From assembly GCF_900105835.1 (NCBI RefSeq), contig NZ_LT629783.1, forward strand, positions 1,736,001 to 1,800,000: a DNA stretch of 64,000 nucleotides, given 5' to 3'. Source of the stretch: Pseudomonas fragi (GTDB lineage Bacteria; Pseudomonadota; Gammaproteobacteria; Pseudomonadales; Pseudomonadaceae). Positions within the stretch are counted from its first letter, which is position 1, and each line of letters starts with the position of its first letter. Position numbers and translations under genes: made by a program. Shown here piece after piece: positions 50,653 to 58,540 of this stretch. Under the pieces are notes generated by a model. It searched no databases, had not been told where the DNA came from, and saw only the letters and a list, made by a program, of their open reading frames with translations.

Positions 50653-51528
50653 TCACTTATGATAACTATCCCCCAAATACTTATCCCCTCCCCCATAGAT
50701 ATCACCACCAAACTCAAGACTAATATCCACGCGCCCAACACCATAACCAGACGACTCGGAAGCAGAAGAGCCGAAGGGTGTATATGTACCACCGAGCACC
50801 ATTTCTTCTCCTCCTCCTCCTCCTCCTCCTCCTCCTCCTCCTCCTCCTCCTCCTCCTCCTCCTCCTCCTCCTCCTCCTCCTCCTATCGCGACACTATTAC
50901 TTTCGTTGTGCACAACCACTGAAGAAGGCAACAGTTCGCCCGTCGCCGACACCCAACTACAAGAAAATATCTTATTGGCATAAGCCATTCTTAGCGTGTT
51001 CCGATCTACGATACGCATATCTGGTGCACACATATAATCAAGATAACTATCAGCTCTATTACTTCTAAAGAAATCGTCAGCAGCAGCCATTAATCTTCCG
51101 AAAGTATCTGAGTGATAAATTGACAACAAACCGGTCGCAACAGCGGCTACAGCTAAAGATCCAACAAAAAAAGGCCCCGCACCGGACAAAACCACAAACG
51201 TCCCAACAACCCCTACTACATTACCCAGCAGACTGTACAGCTCACCCTTTTTAACTTCACGACCAGCCTTCACATCCATCCCTACTTTCAGGAATGTAAT
51301 CGTACCTGCGACAATATTCCCTGGCAGACTAATTATTGGCACGTAGGGACCCGCCAGTTTAGTCACCGAAGTAACACTCGCCACAACCGCACCCGTCTGG
51401 GCTGATTGACTCAGTAGTGCTCCCCCCTCATTACTTGTTACAAGCTGATCTGAAACGGCAACCGCTCCCGAGCCAACGGTAACACCGTCATCAATAACAC
51501 CTATAATTACTTCAATTTTACCTGCCAC
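50653..51528 (-). CDS. Unknown protein with a hydrophobic core and a 25-Gly run
   Basis: I do not recognise it. 291 residues from GTG 51528, with GAGG 8 nt upstream and 3 bp after the oxygenase stop. No signal peptide. Residues 1-60 are Gly/Val/Ser rich (AGKIEVIIGVIDDGVTVGSG). Residues 98-136 form one or two hydrophobic helices (SLLGNVVGVVGTFVVLSGAG). A mixed polar domain with Cys167 and Cys190 follows. Gly216-240 is an unbroken run, then a Gly/Ser/Tyr-rich tail to 291. Last gene of the AT-rich operon; possibly a secreted, toxin-like or structural product. Confidence 0.8.
   Translation of the reverse strand: MAGKIEVIIGVIDDGVTVGSGAVAVSDQLVTSNEGGALLSQSAQTGAVVASVTSVTKLAGPYVPIISLPGNIVAGTITFLKVGMDVKAGREVKKGELYSLLGNVVGVVGTFVVLSGAGPFFVGSLAVAAVATGLLSIYHSDTFGRLMAAADDFFRSNRADSYLDYMCAPDMRIVDRNTLRMAYANKIFSCSWVSATGELLPSSVVVHNESNSVAIGGGGGGGGGGGGGGGGGGGGGGGGGEEMVLGGTYTPFGSSASESSGYGVGRVDISLEFGGDIYGGGDKYLGDSYHK
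50809..50883 (-). repeat. Triplet microsatellite, 25 x GGA (TCC on the plus strand)
   Basis: 25 uninterrupted TCC units, in frame within the preceding gene and all read as glycine codon GGA, followed on the coding strand by two GAA codons. The absence of any synonymous change points to recent expansion or ongoing slippage. Confidence 0.97.
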
Positions 51529-51531
51529 CTG

Positions 51532-52116
51532 CTATTCCTCAATTATTGTTTTAAATGCCAGGGTCATCCTGACTTGGTCACATGTATTTGAAGGTGATCG
51601 TGCGGCATGGGGGATTCGCCCGTCGAACACCACCACGCGCCTTGGTTTCGGCAATACTGCCTTGATAATATGTTCTTTAGTGTCATTGTAAAAAACCAGC
51701 TCACCGCCCCAAGAGGTCGGCCAGTACTCATTACAAAACACAACAATTGTTAAACCGGGATGTACTTTATTGTCTCGATGAATGATCGCATCCTGACCAA
51801 ACGTCTGTCCGTTCGCATAAACGCCTAACAAAGTGATTTTAAAATCATGCAATGCCAGAAATCGCTCCCACACACGGATCAAAAAGCTCCAAGGCTTATT
51901 CTCCCTCAACTCTTCAAGGCTTGACTGGCCTAACGGGCGATTCTTACCTGCAATAAACACGTGCCAGCAGGGCCTGACAGCGGGCGAATTTTCATAGCTT
52001 GGCCAGTTATAGCGCCACACTTCACCCTTGAGCTGAATAGCAATCGCCCTCTCTTCAGCTTCAGTCAAGAAATCATCAACTACATAAATACCTCCCTCAA
52101 CCTCCCCTATTATCAT
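51532..52116 (-). CDS. 2-oxoglutarate/Fe(II)-dependent oxygenase (prolyl-4-hydroxylase-like)
   Basis: 194 residues from ATG 52116 (MIIGEVEGGIYVVDDFLTEAE; TAGGAGG upstream). The double-stranded beta-helix has the complete iron triad: His113 and Asp115 in IIHRDN, and His170 in DGRIPHAARS. The 2-oxoglutarate-binding Arg183 is in QVRMTLAF. Such enzymes hydroxylate proteins, peptides or small metabolites. The gene sits between a membrane protein (20-bp overlap) and the poly-Gly protein (3-bp gap), so one of these could be its target or partner; that is inference. Confidence 0.88.
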   Translation of the reverse strand: MIIGEVEGGIYVVDDFLTEAEERAIAIQLKGEVWRYNWPSYENSPAVRPCWHVFIAGKNRPLGQSSLEELRENKPWSFLIRVWERFLALHDFKITLLGVYANGQTFGQDAIIHRDNKVHPGLTIVVFCNEYWPTSWGGELVFYNDTKEHIIKAVLPKPRRVVVFDGRIPHAARSPSNTCDQVRMTLAFKTIIEE

Positions 52117-52648
52117 CAACCATCCTCCTACAATAATGCCGATTCCAAACACCACACCTGAATATGAAAAAACCGCAATAACTTAAAGCCAGGCACGACA
52201 ACACAACCGCAAAATAATTACCACCATTGTTATATCGCACCCACCACTCAATCTGCTTACGACTCACCATCAATCGAAGTTCTTCATCATACACCGCCCA
52301 TACAAATTCACTCTCACCATCAGCATCTACAGCCACCCACAACCTTTTATGCTTATGAACATCCAACAACTTTGCATCCTCACTGGAGAACTCAACCTTG
52401 TACTTATAACTCCCTTCATCTTGCCCCACCGCAAAATACAAAAAAGCTGACGACTTAGACCAATCTAAAGGATGGGTAACATATGCGCTGCGCAGCACCA
52501 ACTTTTTCGGCTCCGGCGGCACTTCCACCCTCGCATTCCACATCATCAAACCAAGCCCCAACATAAGCAGACAACTCAACACCATCAACACCAAATCCAC
52601 ACGGGTCGCCACATAATCAAGCGGTATATACAAAGACAGTTTTTTCAT
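52097..52648 (-). CDS. Membrane protein of unknown function with two TM helices
   Basis: 183 residues from ATG 52648 (MKKLSLYIPLDYVATRVD; GAGGTGAGG just upstream). TM1 is at about 18-37 (LVLMVLSCLLMLGLGLMMWN). A polar domain of about 110 residues follows, with alternating strands (KYKVEFSSEDAKLLDVHKHKRLWVAVD), then TM2 near 146-165 (YFAVVLSCLALSYCGFFIF) and a short basic tail. It resembles DUF3592-like topologies but I cannot assign a family. It overlaps the oxygenase start by 20 bp. Confidence 0.82.
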   Translation of the reverse strand: MKKLSLYIPLDYVATRVDLVLMVLSCLLMLGLGLMMWNARVEVPPEPKKLVLRSAYVTHPLDWSKSSAFLYFAVGQDEGSYKYKVEFSSEDAKLLDVHKHKRLWVAVDADGESEFVWAVYDEELRLMVSRKQIEWWVRYNNGGNYFAVVLSCLALSYCGFFIFRCGVWNRHYCRRMVDDNRGG

Positions 52649-52704
52649 CCTCACCTCTTGCGCACTTGATTTAAAAATAAACTTCAATACCTGACATAGC
52701 AACC

Positions 52705-52926
52705 CTACCGATGTAGGGGTCCCGAAAGCCCATATGAACCTTCACCCATACGGCCAATCTCTACTACTAATTCCATACGACTTCTGACACAGTACTTGCG
52801 CAACAACGAAGACACATGGTCCCGCACCGTAAAACCACTAATACGCAACTGTTGCGCTATTTTCTTGTTCGTGCCCCCTTGCAAAAGCAAATCAAGCACC
52901 TCTTTCTCCCTGTGCGTAAGCTTCAA
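52705..52926 (-). CDS. Single-domain LuxR/GerE-type HTH regulator
   Basis: 73 residues consisting of little more than a LuxR C-terminal HTH: LTHREKEVLDLLLQGGTNKK, IAQQLRISGFTVRDHVSSLL, RKYCVRSRMELV. There is no receiver or ligand domain. The likely start is TTG 52926 with GGGAG 7 nt upstream; no ATG is available in frame after the preceding stop. It is first in the AT-rich operon and probably controls it, as with GerE-like orphan regulators. Confidence 0.85.
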   Translation of the reverse strand: MKLTHREKEVLDLLLQGGTNKKIAQQLRISGFTVRDHVSSLLRKYCVRSRMELVVEIGRMGEGSYGLSGPLHR

Positions 52927-53130
52927 TCCTTTTCTCCCAAACCATTTAATTCCTTACGGAAAAACATTCAACAAAAACATTCAAACACAACACAACCTAG
53001 CCATCATTCAAAAAAATGACAACACAGTTTTTCACAGCACGGAAAATTATAATCAGAAGAAATTTATATTGCGACCCAGCAAGAACTTACTTACGAACAG
53101 ACAAGAACAAACCATAAAGACAACATCATA
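52927..53130 (-). promoter_or_regulatory. AT-rich promoter region of the four-gene island operon
   Basis: Very AT-rich, as expected for an MvaT-bound region. On the minus strand a perfect TATAAT -10-like hexamer occurs at 53051-53046; no matching -35 is obvious 17 bp upstream of it. Confidence 0.4.
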
Positions 53131-53162
53131 AAAGTCCGACACTTCTCATCTAAGTGTCGGAA
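53131..53162 (-). terminator. Terminator of the lemA-TPM operon
   Basis: Perfect 10-bp stem TCCGACACTT/AAGTGTCGGA with a 7-nt loop, followed on the minus strand by CTTTTAT. It separates the core operon from the AT-rich island. Confidence 0.7.
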
Positions 53163-53186
53163 ATATCAAAACCACTAAGAAAATGA

Positions 53187-53801
53187 TTACAACATCACCA
53201 ACCGATTCGGCAGTTGGTTGCGCGTTTGGGTTTTTGGTATGTGCTGTGCGAGCACTTCAGCGCAGGCATCGATGCAAGTGATAAAACCTTCGGCCGTATG
53301 CCCCAGCGCCACGCGCCGCACGAAATCGCTGACGATATTGCCCCAGTCGCTGTCGTCCAGATGGCGGGATATCCCTTCATCCACCAGGATTTCGACATAA
53401 CGCTCGGCTTCGCTGACAAAGATCAGCACGCCGGTGCGCCCTGCAGTGTGGTGCAGCTTTTGCTCCAAAAACTGGCGTCGGGCCAGGTTGCTGGCACGCC
53501 AATGCCGCACACGGGGCGGGATCAGACGCGTGGTGATGGCCGGTATGCGAAAGATCAGGCTGAGGAAGACAAAGCTGGCCCATTGCAGCATCAGCAGGGT
53601 GTAAGTCGCCAGGCCACTATTTAAAAAGTGCACCACGGCAGGCACCACCAGGGCGATCAGGCTGGCCCACAGCAAGGGGATGTAGCTGTAGTCATCGGCA
53701 CGGGGAGCGAGCACGGTGACGATTTCGGCATCGGTGTGCTGTTCGGCACGGGTGACCGCGTCTTCGACCTGCCGTTGTTGCTCGGGGGTTAATAAAGCCA
53801 T
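53187..53801 (-). CDS. TPM-domain membrane protein
   Basis: TPM (Psb32/MOLO-1 type) domain protein of 204 residues without a signal peptide: DAVTRAEQHTDAEIVTVLAPRAD near the start. Two hydrophobic helices lie at about 37-80 (YIPLLWASLIALVVPAVVHF; YTLLMLQWASFVFLSLIFRI). The second half of the TPM domain follows (GVLIFVSEAERYVEILVDEGISRHLDDSDWGNIV). Function is poorly defined. It is third gene after lemA and the Gly-rich TPM gene, a conserved trio. Confidence 0.87.
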   Translation of the reverse strand: MALLTPEQQRQVEDAVTRAEQHTDAEIVTVLAPRADDYSYIPLLWASLIALVVPAVVHFLNSGLATYTLLMLQWASFVFLSLIFRIPAITTRLIPPRVRHWRASNLARRQFLEQKLHHTAGRTGVLIFVSEAERYVEILVDEGISRHLDDSDWGNIVSDFVRRVALGHTAEGFITCIDACAEVLAQHIPKTQTRNQLPNRLVML

Positions 53802-53828
53802 AAGTCTCGATACTCGTTAAAAAGTGAA

Positions 53829-54569
53829 TTACCAGCCACCAGAGGCTCCGCCGCCGCCGAAGCTGCCACCACCGCCGCGAAAACCGCCACCACCGCCTCC
53901 GCCGAACCCGCCACCGCCAAAACCACCGGAGCGCGAACCGCCAACGCCACCCGAATTGCAGATGCCATAGAACTGACAGGCGGCAACCACCAGTACAAAC
54001 AGTATGAATAGCAGCACCACCACGCCCGGGTGTTCGGCCATGAAGTCATCGTCACTCCCCTGGCCGCTGGCGTAGGCCGGCTCGGCCAGGGGAGCACCGC
54101 CCAATACTTGCAGGATGGCGCCAACCCCGTCGCTGATACCATGGTTGTAGTTGCCAGCCTTGAACGCCGGGGTAATGACCTGGTTGATGATGACCGAGGC
54201 CTGGGCATCCGTCAGGCGATCCTCCAGGCCATAGCCGACCTCGATGCGCAACTTGCGGTCGTCGCGGGCCACGATCAGCAAGGCGCCGTTGTTCTTGTCC
54301 TTTTGCCCGATGCCCCAGGCGCGACCCAGCTGGTAGCCGAAATCTTCGATGGGCGTACCTTGCAGGTCGGGCACGGTGACCACCACCACTTGCTCGCCGG
54401 TGGTTTTTTCGTGGGCTTGCAGGGTTTGGGTCAGTTGTTCACGGGTGGCGGGGTCGAGCATTTGCCCTTCGTCCACCACCCGCCCGCTGAGCGCGGGAAA
54501 GGTCAGCGCCTGGGCCGTGGCTATAAATAGCCAGAGCAACAGGCCCAGCCCCAGTCTTGATAGGCGCAT
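53829..54569 (-). CDS. TPM-domain protein with Gly-rich C-terminus (YgcG-like)
   Basis: 246 residues: a signal peptide (LLLWLFIATAQALTFP), then a periplasmic TPM domain (GRVVDEGQMLDPATREQLTQTLQAHEKTTGEQVVVVTVPDLQG; NNGALLIVARDDRKLRIEVGYGLEDRLTD). A TM helix is at about 188-205 (VVVLLFILFVLVVAACQFYG), ending in a tail of GGFGGGG repeats. The short Gly-rich tail is usual for this family, unlike the triplet run in the island gene. Part of the lemA operon, 27 bp before the next TPM gene. Confidence 0.9.
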   Translation of the reverse strand: MRLSRLGLGLLLWLFIATAQALTFPALSGRVVDEGQMLDPATREQLTQTLQAHEKTTGEQVVVVTVPDLQGTPIEDFGYQLGRAWGIGQKDKNNGALLIVARDDRKLRIEVGYGLEDRLTDAQASVIINQVITPAFKAGNYNHGISDGVGAILQVLGGAPLAEPAYASGQGSDDDFMAEHPGVVVLLFILFVLVVAACQFYGICNSGGVGGSRSGGFGGGGFGGGGGGGFRGGGGSFGGGGASGGW

Positions 54570-54593
54570 CGCTACCTCGAACGTTTGTTATCC

Positions 54594-54683
54594 ATTGTGG
54601 GAGCGGGCTTGCTCGCGAGGCAGGCGGCGCGATCTGTCAGGCAAATCGCGTTGATGCCATCGCGAGCAAGCCCGCTCCCACAG
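54594..54683. repeat. REPIN between lemA and the first TPM gene
   Basis: Inverted units from 54595 (TTGTGGGAGCGGGCTTGCTC) and from 54656 (GCCATCGCGAGCAAGCCCGC), centre about 37 bp. It lies inside the operon, so it may affect the downstream transcript level. Confidence 0.9.
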
Positions 54684-54703
54684 GGGGGAAAGACATAAGG
54701 CCG

Positions 54704-55312
54704 TTAAAACTTCACTTCCGGCGCTTTGTCGGCGTCCGGGGTGGTGGCTTCGAATGTGGAGCGCACTGGCAAGTCGCTGTACATCACGGCATGCCACAAA
54801 CGACCCGGGAAGGTGCGAATCTCGGTGTTGTAGCGCTCAACGGCGAGGATAAAGTCGCGCCGCGCCACGCTGATACGGTTTTCCGTGCCTTCAAGCTGCG
54901 ATTGCAACGACAGGAAGTTCTGGTTGGATTTGAGGTCCGGGTAACGTTCGGACACCACCATCAACCGGCTCAAGGCGCCAGTCAGCTGGTTCTGCGCTTC
55001 CTGGAACTGTTTGAGTTTTTCCGGGTTGTTCAGCGTGCTCGCATCGACCTGGATCGAAGTGGCCTTGGCCCGCGCCTCAATTACCGCTGTGAGGGTGGCC
55101 TGTTCCTGTTTGGCCGCCCCCTTGACCGTCTCGACCAGATTGGGGATCAGGTCGGAGCGGCGCTGATACTGGTTCTGCACCTGCGACCATGCCGCCTTGA
55201 CTTGCTCATCGAGGGTGGGAATGGTGTTGATCCCGCACCCGGCCAGCACACTGCTCAAGGCCAGCAACGCGATAACTTTCCAGCCCGGGGCGCTTATATG
55301 TTGTATACCCAT
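54704..55312 (-). CDS. lemA: LemA family lipoprotein
   Basis: 202 residues from ATG 55312 (MGIQHISAPGWKVIALLAL), with GGAG 10 nt upstream; an alternative in-frame ATG at 55339 lacks a ribosome site. A lipobox LAGC gives Cys26 as the acylated residue, unlike the TM-anchored E. coli-type LemA. The helical LemA domain includes LDEQVKAAWSQVQNQYQRRSDLIPNLVETVKG and VSERYPDLKSNQNFLSLQSQLEGTENRI. Function unknown; not the gacS gene that was once called lemA. Confidence 0.9.
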   Translation of the reverse strand: MGIQHISAPGWKVIALLALSSVLAGCGINTIPTLDEQVKAAWSQVQNQYQRRSDLIPNLVETVKGAAKQEQATLTAVIEARAKATSIQVDASTLNNPEKLKQFQEAQNQLTGALSRLMVVSERYPDLKSNQNFLSLQSQLEGTENRISVARRDFILAVERYNTEIRTFPGRLWHAVMYSDLPVRSTFEATTPDADKAPEVKF

Positions 55313-55555
55313 GCTTGTGTTGCTCCGAAATATCGACATTAAGTTTTTTGACCACACACCACGCCTAAAAACTCCCGGCAACACTGGATTGCTTGCCGCG
55401 AATCAGCTAAAAGACTGCCAGTCATACAGGAATACTCCGCTCTAAAGGTAGGTCAATTCTTTAGTTCAAGTACTCCTGATACCTCCCCAGAACAATATCG
55501 CTGCACGAGCGTGGGCCTCCCTCGCTTCAAGTGAGCGGCTGCGCAGAAGAATCCA

Positions 55556-57847
55556 ATGAGAAAAATGTGTTTGCTGGGCATCGTCATCAGCCTGGCCAGT
55601 CACACCGCGTGGGCTCAGGCCCCGGCGGCCCCGCTCCCTCCCAAAGACGTGTTCGTCGCCGAGCTGCTGAAAAAAATGAGCGTCGACGAAAAGATCGGCC
55701 AACTGCGCCTGATCAGCATCGGCCCGGAAATGCCCCGCGAGATGATCCGCAAGGAAATCGCTGCGGGCCGTATCGGTGGTACGTTTAACTCCATCAGCCG
55801 CGACGAAAACCGCCCGATGCAAGACGCTGCCATGCGCAGCCGCCTGCAGATCCCGATGTTTTTCGCGTACGACGTTATCCACGGCCATCGCACCATTTTC
55901 CCGATCAGCCTGGCCCTGGCTTCCAGCTGGGACATGGATGCCATTGGTCTGAGCGGCCGCATCGCCGCCAAAGAGGCCAGCGCCGACAGTATCGACCTGA
56001 CTTTCGCGCCGATGGTCGACATCGCCCGTGACCCGCGCTGGGGCCGTACCTCCGAAGGGTTTGGCGAAGACACCTACCTGGTCTCGCGCATCGCCAGGGT
56101 GATGGTGCAGGCCTATCAGGGCGCATCCCCGGCCCTGCCTGGCAATATCATGGCCAGCGTCAAGCACTTCGCCTTGTATGGTGCCGTTGAGGGTGGGCGG
56201 GACTACAACACCGTCGATATGAGCCCTACACGCATGTTCCAGGACTATCTGCCGCCCTACCACGCGGCGATTGAAGCGGGTGCGGGCAGCGTGATGGTGG
56301 CCCTGAACTCGATCAATGGCGTGCCTGCCACCTCCAACATGTGGCTGATGCAGGATTTGCTGCGCAAGGAGTGGGGCTTCAAAGGTGTGGCGGTCAGCGA
56401 CCACGGCGCGATCAACGAGTTGATCAAGCACGGCGTGGCCAAGGACAGCCGCGAAGCCGCCAAGCTGGCGATCAAGGCCGGTATCGACATGAGCATGAAT
56501 GACAAGGCCTACGGTGAAGAACTGCCAGGACTGCTCAAGTCCGGCGAAGTACCGCAGAGCGATCTGGACAATGCCGTACGCGAAGTGCTCGGCGCCAAGT
56601 ACGACATGGGCCTGTTCGCCGACCCCTACCTGCGTATCGGCAAGGCTGAAGATGACCCGGCGGACGTCAAGGCCGACAGCCGCCTGCATCGCGCCGAAGC
56701 GCGTGAAGTGGCGCGCAAGAGCCTGGTCCTGCTGAAAAACCAGAACGAAACCCTGCCCCTGAAAAAGCAGGCGCGTATTGCTCTGGTCGGCCCGCTGGCC
56801 AAAGCCCCGATCGATATCATGGGCAGCTGGGCCGCAGCCGGTCAGCCGGCTCAATCGGTAACCGTGTTTGACGGCATGCGCAATGCCATCGGCCAGCAGG
56901 ACAACCTGATCTATGCCCGCGGTGCCAATATCACTGACGACCAGAAAATCGTCGACTACCTCAACTTCCTCAACTTCGATGCCCCCGAAGTGGTCAATGA
57001 CCCGCGCCCGGCGCAGGTGATGATCGACGAAGCGGTCAAGGCTGCGCAGCAGGCCGATGTGGTGGTTGCGGTGGTGGGTGAATCGCGGGGCATGTCCCAC
57101 GAATCGTCGAGCCGCACCAATCTGGACATTCCTGCCAGCCAGCGGGCCCTGATCACGGCGCTCAAGGCCACCGGCAAGCCGTTGGTGCTGGTATTGATGA
57201 ACGGCCGACCGCTGTCGATCGATGTGCAACAGCAGCAGGCCGATGCCGTGCTGGAAACCTGGTTCAGCGGCACCGAAGGCGGCAACGCCATTGCTGACGT
57301 GCTGTTTGGCGACTACAACCCGTCCGGCAAGTTGCCGATCACCTTCCCGCGCTCCGTAGGCCAGATTCCGACCTACTACAGCCATCTGAGCATTGGTCGC
57401 CCGTTCACGCCGGGCAAACCGGGTAACTACACCTCGCAGTACTTCGATGAGGGCAACAGCCCGCTGTATCCATTTGGCTATGGCTTGAGCTACACCGACT
57501 TCAGCCTGTCCGATGTCAGCCTGTCGGCCAAAACCCTGAAGCCGGGCGCGACCCTGACGGCCAGCGTCACGGTGAAAAACACTGGCAAGCGTGCCGGTGA
57601 AACAGTGGTTCAGCTGTATGTCCAGGACGTTACCGCGACCATGAGCCGCGCGGTCAAGGAGCTGAAGAACTTCGAGAAGGTCATGCTCAAACCCGGCGAG
57701 CAGAAAGTCGTGCAATTCACCCTCGGCGAGAACGACCTGAAGTTCTACAACGCGCAATTGCAGCATGTCGCCGAACCTGGCGAGTTCAATGTACAAATCG
57801 GCCTGGATTCGCAAAACGTCCAGCAAAACAGCTTCCAGTTGCAGTAA
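55556..57847 (+). CDS. bglX: Periplasmic beta-glucosidase, glycoside hydrolase family 3
   Basis: Cleaves beta-glucosidic bonds of oligosaccharides in the periplasm. The 763-residue product starts with a signal peptide (MRKMCLLGIVISLASHTAWA). The GH3 N-terminal barrel contains KHFALYGAVEGGRDYNTVDM and the catalytic nucleophile Asp in FKGVAVSDHGAINELI. A GH3 C-terminal domain (LVGPLAKAPIDIMGSWAAAG) and a fibronectin III-like domain (VKNTGKRAGETVVQLYVQD) follow. Length and order match E. coli BglX. Confidence 0.95.
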   Translation: MRKMCLLGIVISLASHTAWAQAPAAPLPPKDVFVAELLKKMSVDEKIGQLRLISIGPEMPREMIRKEIAAGRIGGTFNSISRDENRPMQDAAMRSRLQIPMFFAYDVIHGHRTIFPISLALASSWDMDAIGLSGRIAAKEASADSIDLTFAPMVDIARDPRWGRTSEGFGEDTYLVSRIARVMVQAYQGASPALPGNIMASVKHFALYGAVEGGRDYNTVDMSPTRMFQDYLPPYHAAIEAGAGSVMVALNSINGVPATSNMWLMQDLLRKEWGFKGVAVSDHGAINELIKHGVAKDSREAAKLAIKAGIDMSMNDKAYGEELPGLLKSGEVPQSDLDNAVREVLGAKYDMGLFADPYLRIGKAEDDPADVKADSRLHRAEAREVARKSLVLLKNQNETLPLKKQARIALVGPLAKAPIDIMGSWAAAGQPAQSVTVFDGMRNAIGQQDNLIYARGANITDDQKIVDYLNFLNFDAPEVVNDPRPAQVMIDEAVKAAQQADVVVAVVGESRGMSHESSSRTNLDIPASQRALITALKATGKPLVLVLMNGRPLSIDVQQQQADAVLETWFSGTEGGNAIADVLFGDYNPSGKLPITFPRSVGQIPTYYSHLSIGRPFTPGKPGNYTSQYFDEGNSPLYPFGYGLSYTDFSLSDVSLSAKTLKPGATLTASVTVKNTGKRAGETVVQLYVQDVTATMSRAVKELKNFEKVMLKPGEQKVVQFTLGENDLKFYNAQLQHVAEPGEFNVQIGLDSQNVQQNSFQLQ

Positions 57848-57857
57848 TTTCGCGCAA

Positions 57858-57892
57858 TTGCCGGGAAGGCTTCACACCGCCTTCCCGGCCCT
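57858..57892 (+). terminator. Hairpin after bglX
   Basis: Perfect 11-bp stem GCCGGGAAGGC/GCCTTCCCGGC with an 8-nt loop, 13 bp past the stop; there is no T run. Confidence 0.6.
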
Positions 57893-58540
57893 TCCCCGCA
57901 GCAATCCGTGCTTGACCTTTCCTATCTTTGCAGCCGCCCCAAAATGCGTTCGGACAGCGCTGTTTTTTGTGGTAGGGTTCGCGCCCTTAAAATCCGGCAC
58001 ACAGGATTTGTTCCGGCAAAATCCGGTGACAAACGGCTAAATGCCGGTGCAGTGCGGCCTACGTGGATATTCGAGCTTTCACACACAATTTACACACAGG
58101 GTTATCCACAGGCAGTACGTTGCACAACCCCTATAAAACGCATATCTTGTATCAGCTCCGCCAAAAAACCCCATATGTAGGGTTTCAGGCCAAAAACCCA
58201 ACACAACTCAGACGAGAATTTCAAGCCCTTTTCTCGCGCCTGTCGGGTTAAACCAAACGCAGCTTTCAAAGTCCAAACCGCTCATGCGGATGGCAACCGG
58301 TTTCCAGCGTAAAAGTCGGAAAGCGGCCCGGGTGTTGCAGTAAAAATACTGTCATCCAACAGGAATACGGTTTCACGCGGTCTGCGTGAATCAAGACTTC
58401 GGCACGGAAGCGGCTTAACCCCCCTTCTGTACGTCCCGAAGTTGTTATGCCCGGCTCATTACCGGTTGTAGTGCTTCAGGACGGAACGGTGGGCACCCAA
58501 AAGGCGCCCAAACAAACATAGAGAATGTGGAGACACCCCC
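57893..58540 (+). promoter_or_regulatory. Regulatory region of nrdA
   Basis: 648 bp without a gene. It contains a perfect DnaA box (TTATCCACA, 58101-58109), the two NrdR-like boxes listed separately, and a long leader to the nrdA ATG. A DnaA box next to NrdR sites fits growth- and replication-linked control of ribonucleotide reductase. Confidence 0.6.
58137..58183 (+). promoter_or_regulatory. Tandem NrdR boxes
   Basis: Box A 58137-58152 (ACGCCATATCTTGTAT) matches the NrdR consensus ACACWATATATWGTGT at 12 of 16 positions. Box B 58168-58183 (ACCCCATATGTAGGGT) matches at 11 of 16. Their starts are exactly 31 bp apart, three helical turns, which is the known spacing for NrdR operator pairs. Confidence 0.65.

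Noticed and set aside
50809..50883. Tandem repeat as a CRISPR array
   Set aside because: A 3-bp unit with no spacers and no cas genes nearby.
50778..51068. Plus-strand frames with poly-Leu or poly-Ser through the triplet repeat
   Set aside because: They are the TCC strand of the GGA tract; the minus-strand gene has operon context, a ribosome site and domain-like sequence.
55466..57826. 786-codon open frame on the minus strand
   Set aside because: Antisense of bglX, which has signal peptide, catalytic motif and full family length.
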